Below are positions 19,410 to 28,134 of a stretch of DNA of 64,000 bases, in pieces (the stretch's first letter is position 1; every line of letters begins with the position of its first letter). The notes beneath the pieces were generated by a model, which saw only the letters and a list, made by a program, of their open reading frames with translations, was not told the origin of the DNA and did no database searches. The stretch comes from Pasteurellaceae bacterium Pebbles2 (GTDB lineage: Bacteria; Pseudomonadota; Gammaproteobacteria; Enterobacterales; Pasteurellaceae), in the NCBI GenBank assembly GCA_023101505.1, contig LVZA01000001.1, positions 310,001 through 374,000 of the forward strand. The letters are read 5' to 3'. The translations under genes and the position numbers were made by a program.

Positions 19410-20216
19410 ATGACCGCACTTTTAACCGTAAATCACCTTTCAAAATCGTTCTTAGAACGACAAGGCTTATTTCGCCATTCTGAATTTCACGCCGTGCAAG
19501 ATGTCAATTTTCAGCTTGAACGCAAAAAAACTTTAGCAATTATCGGCAACAACGGTTCGGGCAAATCAACCCTTGCCAAAATGATTGTTGGCATCAGCAA
19601 ACCTAGCGCAGGCGAAATTTTATTGGACGGCAAGCCCCTTGAATTTGGCGATTATGAATTTAGGGCGAAAAATATCCGAATGATAATGCAAGATCCAAAT
19701 TCAGCCTTTAACCCACGCTTAAACATCGGGCAAATTTTAGACACGCCCCTACGCCTCGCCACGTCATTGGACGAAGAACAGCGCAACGAACGCATTTTCA
19801 ATACCCTACGTTTAGTTGGGCTTTACCCCGATCACACTAACGTGAAAATCAACACAATGTCGGTCAGCCAAAAACAACGTGTAGCCTTGGCACAAGCCTT
19901 AATTCTCGACCCTAAAATCATCATCGCCGACGACACACTCGGCACACTTGATGCCTCAGTAAAAACCCAGCTCACCAACTTAATGCTCGACGTGCAAGAA
20001 CGACGTGGCATTTCGTATATCTACGTCAGCCAACATCTTGGCTTTGTCAAACACATCGCCGATGAAGTCCTGGTTATGGACAAAGGACAAGTCATCGAAT
20101 ACGGCGACACCCGCACCCTATTCAGCAATCCACAAAGCGACATCACCAAACGCCTCGTAGAAAGCCACTTCGGCAAAGTGCTAGACGACACTGCTTGGGA
20201 GCAGGTTTATGATTAG
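19410..20216 (+). CDS. sapF: Sap transporter ATPase SapF
   Basis: This 268-residue second ATPase subunit closes the sapABCDF operon. Walker A GNNGSGKS is intact. Walker B ends ADD, so the catalytic carboxylate position (175) is Asp instead of Glu. The signature is SVSQKQR instead of LSGGQ, and the H-loop position is Gln208 (VSQHLG). Several of these changes are, as far as I recall, typical of SapF; the Walker B Asp is the one I would check. It probably works as a heterodimer with SapD. No clear terminator follows; a single uptake signal lies at about 20321. Confidence 0.92.
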   Translation: MTALLTVNHLSKSFLERQGLFRHSEFHAVQDVNFQLERKKTLAIIGNNGSGKSTLAKMIVGISKPSAGEILLDGKPLEFGDYEFRAKNIRMIMQDPNSAFNPRLNIGQILDTPLRLATSLDEEQRNERIFNTLRLVGLYPDHTNVKINTMSVSQKQRVALAQALILDPKIIIADDTLGTLDASVKTQLTNLMLDVQERRGISYIYVSQHLGFVKHIADEVLVMDKGQVIEYGDTRTLFSNPQSDITKRLVESHFGKVLDDTAWEQVYD

Positions 20217-20358
20217 TCGATTTGAAAATCCATAAAGCATTGCAAAAAACTTAGTAAAAACGCACCCCAGTTTTTCTCAAAAACAACGTTCAACAAATAA
20301 AAAATGCCTCTAGCATCAAAAGTGCGGTGGTATTTTTATTCGTTTTAGCTTGTTAGAT

Positions 20359-20637
20359 CTAAGATATCATTCTCTGCCAGAATACGAGTGGTAAAACAAT
20401 TAAAAAAAGTACCGCACTTATAATAACGGCTGCTTTGAATTGCCAGTGTTGGGTTTTGTGGCGGAAATGTTGCATTCCGAGGTGAACGCCGATAAAGCCG
20501 CCAATGGCACAGAGGGCGAAGAAAACGGCTTCTTCAATCCGCCATTGTTTGTTTTTTGCACGTTGTTTGTCGGCTCGCATTAAAAAATAAGCGACGGCAT
20601 TCACCGTCGCTATGTAGATTAGTAAAAACCAAATCAT
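20359..20637 (-). CDS. DUF1294 family membrane protein
   Basis: This 92-residue protein has three predicted transmembrane segments (about 3-18, 36-55 and 68-86) and the DUF1294 core: a YFLMRADKQRAKNKQWRI segment, then the GGFIGVHLGMQHFRHKT motif. The function is unknown. It starts 4 bp after the glyA stop codon, so it is probably co-transcribed with glyA. Confidence 0.85.
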   Translation of the reverse strand: MIWFLLIYIATVNAVAYFLMRADKQRAKNKQWRIEEAVFFALCAIGGFIGVHLGMQHFRHKTQHWQFKAAVIISAVLFLIVLPLVFWQRMIS

Positions 20638-20641
20638 TCAA

Positions 20642-21904
20642 TTAAGCGTAAACTGGTAAGCGTTTGCAGATTTCAGCCACTTTCGCTTTAGTTGCTTCGA
20701 TCACTGCATCTTCTTTTTCTGTACCAAGTACATCTAAAATATCACAGATCCAATCTGCTAATGCGGTTACATCTTGTTCGTTAAAGCCACGACGAGTTAC
20801 CGACGGTGTACCAACACGAATGCCTGATGTAACAAATGGTTTTTGTGGGTCGTTTGGCACTGAGTTTTTGTTCACAGTGATATTCGCACGACCAAGTGCT
20901 GCGTCAACCGCTTTACCTGTTAAGCCTTGTTTGATGAAGCTTACAAGGAATAAGTGGTTTTCTGTGCCGTTTGAAACAACGTCGTAACCACGAGATTTAA
21001 ACACTTCTACCATTGCTTTGGCGTTTTTCAACACATTTTGTTGATATACTTTAAATTCCGGCTCTAACGCTTCTTTGAAACATACCGCTTTTGCCGCAAT
21101 GATGTGAACTAATGGGCCACCTTGACCCGCTGGGAAGACGGCAGATTGTAATTTTTTGTAGATTTCTTCATCACCGATTGATGAAAGAATTAAACCGCCA
21201 CGTGGACCGCCTAAAGTTTTGTGAGTTGTTGTAGTAACAACGTGTGCGTGCGGAAGTGGATTTGGATAAATACCTGCAGCGATTAAACCTGCAACGTGTG
21301 CCATATCTACGAATAAATACGCACCGACTTCATCTGCAATTTCACGCATTTTTGCCCAATCTAACACTTGGCTATATGCAGAGAAACCTGCCACGATCAT
21401 TTTTGGTTTGCATTCTAATGCTTGTTTGCGAACTGCGTCATAATCAATCACGCCATCTGCGGTAATACCATAAAGTTCAGAATGATAAATTTTACCTGAA
21501 AAGCTCACTTTTGCACCGTGAGTTAAGTGTCCGCCGTGTGCAAGATCCATACCTAAAATGGTATCACCAGGGTTAAGCAATGCCATATAAACCGCCGCGT
21601 TCGCTTGTGAGCCTGAATGCGGTTGCACGTTGGCATAATCTGCACCGAATAATTCTTTAGCACGATCAATCGCTAATTGCTCCACGATGTCTGCATATTC
21701 GCAGCCACCGTAATAACGTTTGCCTGGGTAGCCCTCGGCATATTTGTTGGTGAACTGTGAACCTTGAGCTTCCATTACACGTGGGCTGGCGTAGTTTTCA
21801 GAAGCGATTAACTCGATATGTTCCTCTTGACGACGATTTTCATCTTGAATAGCTTGCCACAAAACGGGATCGTAATCAGCGATAGTTAAACTTTTTTTAA
21901 ACAT
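20642..21904 (-). CDS. glyA: serine hydroxymethyltransferase GlyA
   Basis: GlyA interconverts serine and glycine with tetrahydrofolate, the main source of one-carbon units for purines and methionine. The 420-residue length and motifs are canonical: [39 protein letters not shown] and the PLP-binding [15 protein letters not shown] PurR-type operator lies upstream (21927-21942), which fits its place beside purHD. A DUF1294 gene follows after 4 bp. Confidence 0.98.
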   Translation of the reverse strand: MFKKSLTIADYDPVLWQAIQDENRRQEEHIELIASENYASPRVMEAQGSQFTNKYAEGYPGKRYYGGCEYADIVEQLAIDRAKELFGADYANVQPHSGSQANAAVYMALLNPGDTILGMDLAHGGHLTHGAKVSFSGKIYHSELYGITADGVIDYDAVRKQALECKPKMIVAGFSAYSQVLDWAKMREIADEVGAYLFVDMAHVAGLIAAGIYPNPLPHAHVVTTTTHKTLGGPRGGLILSSIGDEEIYKKLQSAVFPAGQGGPLVHIIAAKAVCFKEALEPEFKVYQQNVLKNAKAMVEVFKSRGYDVVSNGTENHLFLVSFIKQGLTGKAVDAALGRANITVNKNSVPNDPQKPFVTSGIRVGTPSVTRRGFNEQDVTALADWICDILDVLGTEKEDAVIEATKAKVAEICKRLPVYA

Positions 21905-21926
21905 AGGGTTTCCTTTTCAAGTTAAG

Positions 21927-21942
21927 GGTAAAACGTTTGCGT
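21927..21942 (-). promoter_or_regulatory. PurR operator upstream of glyA
   Basis: On the minus strand ACGCAAACGTTTTACC matches 12 of 16 bases of the E. coli PurR consensus ACGCAAACGTTTGCGT. It lies about 23 bp before the glyA start, a position suited to blocking transcription. Confidence 0.7.
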
Positions 21943-22042
21943 GGATTATTTTACAATAATTATGCCAGCAAACGCAGTAAATTTTTTCGATCTATTTTTT
22001 CATTGTGAAGATGAATAAAATTCATCAAAAACACACCGCTGT

Positions 22043-23332
22043 TTAGCGTTTTTGCTCTCTCGCCACCGCTCGGTAGCCAATATCACGGCGATAAAAACGC
22101 CCTGTCCAGTTGACTTGCTCAGCTAATTTTAACGCTTTTTGTTGTGCGGCAAACACGCTATCGCCCAATGCAGTAACGCAAAGCACACGTCCGCCATTGG
22201 TTACTAACTTGCCATCTTTTTCCGCAACACCGGCGAGGAACACCTTTTCGTCGGCGTTCGCTTGGCTTGGCAAGCCTTGAATTTGGTCATTTTTGCGATA
22301 ATCTGCAGGATAGCCTTGTGCTGCTAACACGATGCCTAGCGCTGCCTGCTCCGACCATTCTGATTGCACTTGATCAAGTTCACCACAGCAGGCTTTTAAG
22401 CAAAGTTCAACAAGATCGGACTTCATTCGCATCATAATTGGCTGAGTTTCTGGATCGCCAAAGCGGCAGTTAAATTCGATCACTTTCGGTTGCCCATTTT
22501 TGTCGATCATTAATCCTGCGTACAGAAAACCTTTATAAACATTGTTTTCCGCCGCCATTCCACGCACGGTTGGGTAAATAATTTGTTCCATTACACGTTG
22601 ATGGATTTCAGAAGTTACCACTGGTGCAGGCGAATACGCCCCCATTCCGCCAGTGTTCAAGCCTTGATCGCCCTCGCCCACTCGTTTGTGGTCTTGACTG
22701 GTCGCCATTGGCTCGACGTTCACACCGTCCACCATTACGATAAAGCTCGCTTCTTCACCATCTAAAAATTCTTCCACCACCACTCGGCTACCTGCTTCAC
22801 CAAAGGCATTGCCAGCCAACATATCACGCACGGCATCTTCTGCTTCTTGTAAGGTCATCGCTACAATCACACCTTTGCCTGCCGCCAAGCCGTCTGCTTT
22901 AATCACAATCGGCGCACCTTTTTCACGAATATACGCCAACGCAGGCTCAACTTCAGTGAAGTTTTGATATTCCGCCGTCGGAATTTTATGACGCGCTAAA
23001 AAATCTTTAGTAAAGGCTTTTGAACCCTCTAGCTGTGCCGCTGATTGACGAGGTCCGAAAATAGTTAGCCCTGCCGCTTCAAAGGCATCAACCACGCCTA
23101 CCACCAACGGTGCTTCAGGTCCAACAATGGTTAAACCGATGTTATTTTCCTGTGCAAATTTCACCAAAGCTGGTACATCAGTAGCAGAAATGTTCACATT
23201 TTCCACCGCACTTTCACGCGCTGTGCCAGCATTACCTGGGGCAACAAAGACTTTATCCGCCAGTGGCGATTGTGCTGCTTTCCAAGCAAGAGCGTGTTCA
23301 CGACCGCCGTTGCCGATGATTAGGATATTCAT
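22043..23332 (-). CDS. purD: phosphoribosylamine-glycine ligase PurD
   Basis: PurD joins glycine to phosphoribosylamine with ATP, the second step of purine synthesis. The 429-residue ATP-grasp protein has the start MNILIIGNGGREHALAWK, then VGPEAPLVVGVVD, KADGLAAGKGVIVA, EEFLDGEEASF, GGMGAYSPAP and EFNCRFGDPETQ. It is in the same direction as purH but separated from it by 560 bp of repeat DNA, which may end or weaken the purH transcript. The usual gamma-proteobacterial purHD pair is nearly adjacent. Confidence 0.97.
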   Translation of the reverse strand: MNILIIGNGGREHALAWKAAQSPLADKVFVAPGNAGTARESAVENVNISATDVPALVKFAQENNIGLTIVGPEAPLVVGVVDAFEAAGLTIFGPRQSAAQLEGSKAFTKDFLARHKIPTAEYQNFTEVEPALAYIREKGAPIVIKADGLAAGKGVIVAMTLQEAEDAVRDMLAGNAFGEAGSRVVVEEFLDGEEASFIVMVDGVNVEPMATSQDHKRVGEGDQGLNTGGMGAYSPAPVVTSEIHQRVMEQIIYPTVRGMAAENNVYKGFLYAGLMIDKNGQPKVIEFNCRFGDPETQPIMMRMKSDLVELCLKACCGELDQVQSEWSEQAALGIVLAAQGYPADYRKNDQIQGLPSQANADEKVFLAGVAEKDGKLVTNGGRVLCVTALGDSVFAAQQKALKLAEQVNWTGRFYRRDIGYRAVAREQKR

Positions 23333-23394
23333 TTGGGTTTTCCTTTTGTTTTTAATTCTTTTCTCTTATTTCTTCGTTAATCGCTAACGGATTT

Positions 23395-23590
23395 CGCCCG
23401 TTGGGCGACCATACTTTCTTTTGTTCGCACAAAAGAAAGTAGGCAAAGAAAATGCGCCCCCGAGATTTGCCGCTTTTCTTCGTTTAGTTGGAATTTGCTT
23501 AACGGAAAACTTGTAAACTCGCTTCGCTCAAACAGTACAAGTTTCCCTACAAATTTCCAACACACTCAGGCGGCAAAGACGGGGGGATTT
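23395..23590 (+). repeat. structured dispersed repeat, copy 1 (between purD and purH)
   Basis: This copy of about 195 bp is related, in inverted orientation, to 23689-23892. Shared blocks are the GGGCGAC end, the TTTCTTTTG/CAAAAGAAA hairpin (about 23414-23440), the stem GGAAAACTTGTA (23504-23515) with TACAAGTTTCC (23536-23546), the loop sequence AAACTCGCTTCGCTCAAACAG and the end AGGCGGCAAAGACGGGG. An outer stem TTGGAATTTG / CAAATTTCCAA has one bulged base. A minus-strand open frame across it (23377-23565) is a by-product of the repeat. Pieces such as GAGCGAAGCGAG are common in Pasteurellaceae intergenic DNA, as far as I recall. Confidence 0.8.
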
Positions 23591-23688
23591 AAAAGCCCTT
23601 TACGATCTTTTATTTTATCTAAAATTTAGTTAAAACTGCGGTTAAAAATTTAGCCATTTTGCACCGCACTTTAAAATAACGCTCCACA

Positions 23689-23892
23689 GGGTCCCCGTCT
23701 TTGCCGCCTAAAAATAGCTTAATTTGTAGGAAAATGTGTACTGTTTGAGCGAAGCGAGTTTACGCATTTTCCGTTAAACAAATTAAGGTATTTTTAGGAA
23801 ACAAGGCAAAATCGGGGTTGCCTTTCTTTTTGCTTACTTTTTCTTTGGCAAAGCAAAGAAAAAGTAAGTCGCCCCATCGGGCGCCCCCCGAT
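23689..23892 (-). repeat. structured dispersed repeat, copy 2 (abuts the purH stop)
   Basis: This is the inverted partner of 23395-23590. A long stem is formed by 23708-23727 and 23778-23797 (19 of 20 positions pair). Inside it lies GGAAAATGTGTA (23729-23740) against TACGCATTTTCC (23761-23772), enclosing the conserved loop CTGTTTGAGCGAAGCGAGTT. A second hairpin of 15 bp, CTTACTTTTTCTTTG with its complement, lies at about 23832-23868. The stem sequences differ from copy 1 but still pair, while the loop is conserved. The element ends directly at the purH stop codon. Confidence 0.8.
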
Positions 23893-25494
23893 TTAATGTC
23901 TAAAATGACGCATCTTCGTCAACACCATCACCATATTATGCTCATCTGCTGCATCAATTACTTCTTGATCTCGCATTGAGCCGCCTGGGTGGATTACGCA
24001 TTCAATTCCTACTTTCGCTGCGGCATCAATGCCATCACGGAATGGGAAGAATGCATCAGATGCCATTACGCAACCTTTCACTTCCAAGCCCTCGTCTTGT
24101 GCTTTGATGCCTGCAATTTTCGCAGAATAAACGCGGCTCATTTGACCTGCGCCGATGCCGATGGTTTGGTTATTTTTTGCGTAAACAATCGCATTTGATT
24201 TCACGAATTTTGCGACTTTCCAGCAGAATAATAAATCACGGAGTTCTTGCTCAGTTGGTTTGCGTTTGCTGACCACTTCTAAATCATCAAGCGTAACCAT
24301 TCCTAAATCTGCTTCTTGCACTAACAAACCGCCGTTTACACGTTTGAAATCTAAACGTTGTTCTGTTTTGCTCCATTCGCCGCATTCAAGTAAGCGTACG
24401 TTTTTCTTCGCTTTCACCACTTCCACCGCAGCCGCTGAAACCGTTGGCGCGATGATCACTTCAACGAATTGACGTTCTACAATGGCTTTGGCAGTGGTTT
24501 CATCTAATTCACGGTTAAATGCAATAATACCGCCGAATGCAGAAGTTGGGTCAGTTTGATATGCTCGGTCGTAGGCTTCTAAAACATCTTTACCGATTGC
24601 TACACCGCACGGATTAGCGTGTTTTACGATCACGCAAGCTGGTTCGTCGAATGATTTCACGCATTCAAGTGCTGCGTCAGTATCAGCGATGTTGTTGTAT
24701 GAAAGAGCTTTGCCTTGTAATTGTTTTGCGGTCGAAACGCTGGCTTCTTTTACGTCATTTTCAACGTAGAACGCCGCATTTTGGTGACTGTTTTCGCCGT
24801 AGCGCATTGTTTGTTTGCGCACAAAATTTAAGTTTAAAGTACGTGGAAATTGACCGCACTTCGCCTCTTTGTCTTCTTCGTCGGCGGTGAAATAAGGTTT
24901 AACTAATTGACCAAAATAGTTTGCGATCATTCCGTCGTATTGTGCGGTATGCTCAAAGGCTTTAATCGCTAAATCAAAACGTGTTGCTAAAGTTAAGCTA
25001 TTTTGGTGTTGATCCATTTCAGCAAGAATGGCGTTAAAATCGTTATTATTTACCACAATCGCTACATCTTTGTGGTTTTTCGCTGCAGAACGTACCATTG
25101 TTGGTCCACCAATGTCGATATTCTCTACTGCATCTTCCAGCGTGCAATTTGGTTTTGCTACGGTTGCGGCGAATGGATATAAATTCACCACTACCATATC
25201 AATACCATCAATGCCGTGCTGTTGCATAATCGCATCATCTGTACCACGACGACCTAAAATTCCGCCGTGCACTTTTGGGTGTAAGGTTTTTACGCGTCCG
25301 TCCATCATTTCAGGGAAGCCTGTATAATCCGACACTTCGGTTACAGCTAACCCATTATCTGCTAACAATTTTGCTGTGCCACCAGTGGATAATAATTTCA
25401 CGCCACGTTGCACTAAACCTTGCGCGAATTCCACGATACCAGTTTTATCAGAAACGCTTAATAAAGCCTGACGAATCGGACGATTTGATTGCAT
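23893..25494 (-). CDS. purH: bifunctional AICAR transformylase/IMP cyclohydrolase PurH
   Basis: PurH carries out the last two steps of IMP synthesis. The 533-residue protein has the N-terminal cyclohydrolase (MGS-like) domain (about 1-150: [54 protein letters not shown]) and the C-terminal transformylase domain ([57 protein letters not shown]). A PurR-type operator lies 48 bp upstream. The gene heads the purHD unit, which is interrupted by the repeat pair. Confidence 0.98.
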   Translation of the reverse strand: MQSNRPIRQALLSVSDKTGIVEFAQGLVQRGVKLLSTGGTAKLLADNGLAVTEVSDYTGFPEMMDGRVKTLHPKVHGGILGRRGTDDAIMQQHGIDGIDMVVVNLYPFAATVAKPNCTLEDAVENIDIGGPTMVRSAAKNHKDVAIVVNNNDFNAILAEMDQHQNSLTLATRFDLAIKAFEHTAQYDGMIANYFGQLVKPYFTADEEDKEAKCGQFPRTLNLNFVRKQTMRYGENSHQNAAFYVENDVKEASVSTAKQLQGKALSYNNIADTDAALECVKSFDEPACVIVKHANPCGVAIGKDVLEAYDRAYQTDPTSAFGGIIAFNRELDETTAKAIVERQFVEVIIAPTVSAAAVEVVKAKKNVRLLECGEWSKTEQRLDFKRVNGGLLVQEADLGMVTLDDLEVVSKRKPTEQELRDLLFCWKVAKFVKSNAIVYAKNNQTIGIGAGQMSRVYSAKIAGIKAQDEGLEVKGCVMASDAFFPFRDGIDAAAKVGIECVIHPGGSMRDQEVIDAADEHNMVMVLTKMRHFRH

Positions 25495-25541
25495 TGAAAA
25501 CTTCCTTTCAGTTGAAATAAAAAATAGACGCGCGCATTATA

Positions 25542-25557
25542 GCGCAAACGATTGCGC
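25542..25557 (-). promoter_or_regulatory. PurR operator upstream of purH
   Basis: GCGCAAACGATTGCGC is a near-perfect palindrome and matches 13 of 16 bases of the PurR consensus ACGCAAACGTTTGCGT. It lies about 48 bp before the purH start codon. Confidence 0.8.
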
Positions 25558-25621
25558 AACGATAGTCTTTCACTTCATTTATTTTTAGTCTTGAATTGCG
25601 ACAAACTTGCTAAATTTCGCC

Positions 25622-25650
25622 AATAAAAAAGGCTCGCATTATGCGAGCCA
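25622..25650 (-). terminator. terminator of the DoxX-family gene
   Basis: On the minus strand GGCTCGCAT and ATGCGAGCC form a 9-bp stem with a one-base loop, followed by TTTTTTATTG. It lies 27 bp beyond the stop codon at 25677. Confidence 0.9.
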
Positions 25651-25676
25651 AAACTATTTACGAGAAATAAATTTTA

Positions 25677-26078
25677 TTATTTAGATACTTTGTTATCTAA
25701 CGCAAACACACCTGCGCCTGAGAACACAAAATATAAGAATACGAAGCAGAATAATACTGCTGGCTCACCTTTATTTGCTAATGGGAATGCCACATTACCG
25801 CTTGGTGCGTGGAATTGGAAATATGCCACTGCCATCATACCTGATAATAAAAAGGCAACTGGGCGAGTGAATAAACCTAAGATGAATAAAACACCACCAA
25901 CGATTTCAAGCACGCCACCTAAACCCATTTGTGACATTAATTCTACAGAACCCTTGCCGCCAGTCATTGAGATAGGGAATTCAAAGAATTTCGCTGTGCC
26001 GTGTAATAAGAATGTGTAACCGATCACCACACGTAATAGAGCTAAGAAATAAGGTGAGAATTTGTTTAAAGATGTCAT
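25677..26078 (-). CDS. DoxX family membrane protein
   Basis: This is a 133-residue inner-membrane protein with four predicted transmembrane helices (about 10-28, 50-70, 74-92 and 105-125). DoxX-family marks include the N-terminal LLRVVIGYTFLLHGTAKFFEFP, the GGVLEIVGGVLFILGLFTRP segment and YFQFHAPSG. Family members are often linked to thiol or redox stress and to quinone biology, but the biochemical role is not settled. It lies 130 bp downstream of dsbD on the same strand and has its own terminator. Confidence 0.85.
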   Translation of the reverse strand: MTSLNKFSPYFLALLRVVIGYTFLLHGTAKFFEFPISMTGGKGSVELMSQMGLGGVLEIVGGVLFILGLFTRPVAFLLSGMMAVAYFQFHAPSGNVAFPLANKGEPAVLFCFVFLYFVFSGAGVFALDNKVSK

Positions 26079-26208
26079 TTTTTACTTTCCTTTCATTAAA
26101 AAATATTGTTTAACACGCAACACTGCGGATTAAGTGGCGTATTATACGCATTTATCTTGATTAATAAAGCATTAAAATACATAAAGTCTTTTTACTATAA
26201 GTAAATAA

Positions 26209-27972
26209 TTACGGTAAAAATTGCGTTAACCATTGATGAAATTCAGTGGCTGGCATAAAGCCTGTTACACGAGAACCTTGAATTTCGTTGCCGTTTTTAT
26301 CGAAAAACACAATCGTCGGCAAACCTAACACGTCTAAATGCTTCATTAATTCGCTATTAGCTGGGCTATTTTTAGTCATATCCACTTGTAATAACAACAC
26401 ATTTTCAAAATCTTGTTGCACTTGTGCATCGCTAAAGGTGTATTTTTCAAATTCTTTACACGCCACGCACCAGTCGGCATATAAATCCAACATAGCGATA
26501 GATTTTGAATTTTGCGCTAGTGCTTGTTTTAATTCATCAACACTATTAACACGCTGAAAGTGCGGTGTGGAAATTGAAAGATTTTGCACCGCACTTTGGC
26601 TATTTTTATCGTGATTAAGACCGAAAAGATCAAACTGATAAAGTGCAAAATAAATCGCCAATGCAGTCACAAAGCCTACCCAAAAACGCTTAGAGGCAAT
26701 CCAGCATACGAAAGCAATAAACCACACCGCCCATAAAGTCGATGACCATTCACCGAACACACGTTCAAGCAAAAATACTGGTAATAGCAATAAGATAAAG
26801 CCAAACAGCTCTTTTACTACATTCAGCCATTCGCCTGATTTTGGTAACACTTGATTGCCAAAGACGGTGATTAACATCAACGGCACGCCCATTCCCAGCG
26901 CAAGCAAGTAAAGCGTAATCCCGCCTGTGAATAAATCGCCACTTTGCGCCACATAAAGCAATGCGCCTGACAGCGGCGCTGAGGTACAAGGCGAAGCAAC
27001 CAAGCCAGCCAACATACCCATTACAAAAACGCCACCAAATGCACCCGATTTTTGTTTTTGGCTTAACTGCGCTAATTTGGTCTGCAAAGACGCTGGCAAC
27101 TGCAAATTATATAAACCAAACATTGAGCCCGAGAGCAAAATAAATAGTACCGATAACACAATCAGCACTGGCGGACTTTGTAAAGCAATTTGGAACGGTA
27201 AACCAATCGCCGCAACGATTAAGCCAAGTAAGGTGTAAGTGAGCGCCATTCCTTGCACATACACAAAGCTCAAGCCCAGCGCTCGCCCTAATTTCGGACG
27301 TTCACCCTGCCCGATCACAATCGCTGAAAGTAGCGGCAACATCGGCAGAACACACGGCGTAAACGCTAATCCTACGCCGAGTAAAAAGAACCAAAATACC
27401 GCATATTTCGACTGAAATAGGCTTTGTGCTAATTGATCTTGCTCGCTTAAATTTGCTGGTGCAGAAACTGCGGTGTTATTTTCAAGTGTTTCTGAAACTT
27501 CACTATTTTGCGCTGCAGTTTGATTGCTCTCTTGCGCTACATTTTGATCTCCTACGCCCAATGCCGATAAATCCACCACTTTTTCTTCAGGCGGATAACA
27601 AAATCCCTTAGTGCAACCTTGATAACTTACCACCAATTTTGTTGATTTTGCTCTTTCCAACAAAGGCACTGGCACATTTAAATCACCACGAAAAATTTCA
27701 ACTTTGCCAAAAAATTCGTCTTCGTGCAATTCCGCTGTTGGGAATTGCAACTCCCCGACCTTGGCATTTTCTGCCGACACCGCAATTTCTTTCTTATATA
27801 AGTAATAATCATCGGCAATCGACCAATGCAATTCAACGTTATCGCCTTTAGCTTGTGCCGAAAATTGAAAGGCTTGATCTGCTTTTAGAAAGCGAGGTTT
27901 GCTATCAAACAGCCCAGCCTGTGCCGAAAATGCACTTAATAATAAAATAAAAAATGTAAACAGTTTTTTCAT
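26209..27972 (-). CDS. dsbD: thiol:disulfide interchange protein DsbD
   Basis: DsbD moves electrons from cytoplasmic thioredoxin across the inner membrane to DsbC and the cytochrome c maturation system. The 587-residue protein has a signal peptide, a periplasmic alpha domain with the Cys pair of CTKGFCYPP, eight transmembrane helices with the redox Cys of FTPCVLPMLP and ASPCTSAPLSG, and a C-terminal thioredoxin-like domain with WCVACKEFE. The linker before that last domain (about residues 459-472) is encoded by an inverted uptake-signal pair at 26558-26596. The partner dsbC is also in this window (62920-63603). Confidence 0.96.
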   Translation of the reverse strand: MKKLFTFFILLLSAFSAQAGLFDSKPRFLKADQAFQFSAQAKGDNVELHWSIADDYYLYKKEIAVSAENAKVGELQFPTAELHEDEFFGKVEIFRGDLNVPVPLLERAKSTKLVVSYQGCTKGFCYPPEEKVVDLSALGVGDQNVAQESNQTAAQNSEVSETLENNTAVSAPANLSEQDQLAQSLFQSKYAVFWFFLLGVGLAFTPCVLPMLPLLSAIVIGQGERPKLGRALGLSFVYVQGMALTYTLLGLIVAAIGLPFQIALQSPPVLIVLSVLFILLSGSMFGLYNLQLPASLQTKLAQLSQKQKSGAFGGVFVMGMLAGLVASPCTSAPLSGALLYVAQSGDLFTGGITLYLLALGMGVPLMLITVFGNQVLPKSGEWLNVVKELFGFILLLLPVFLLERVFGEWSSTLWAVWFIAFVCWIASKRFWVGFVTALAIYFALYQFDLFGLNHDKNSQSAVQNLSISTPHFQRVNSVDELKQALAQNSKSIAMLDLYADWCVACKEFEKYTFSDAQVQQDFENVLLLQVDMTKNSPANSELMKHLDVLGLPTIVFFDKNGNEIQGSRVTGFMPATEFHQWLTQFLP

Positions 27973-28134
27973 ACAAATATCAATAGCTAAATTAAAAAAA
28001 TAGATTTTGGCATATTACTCGAAAATTTGAGCAATCACTTGCTCATTTGTCTTAAATTGTTGCCAAAAGTGCGGTGTATTTTTTGCAATTTTTAAAGCCA
28101 ATAAAACACCGAAAAAGCCACTTTTTCTTGCCGA

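Noticed and set aside
23377-23565. A minus-strand 62-codon frame with LFERSEF and FVRTKES strings.
   Set aside because: It is the translation of the structured repeat; such strings recur wherever the repeat occurs and have no normal gene start.
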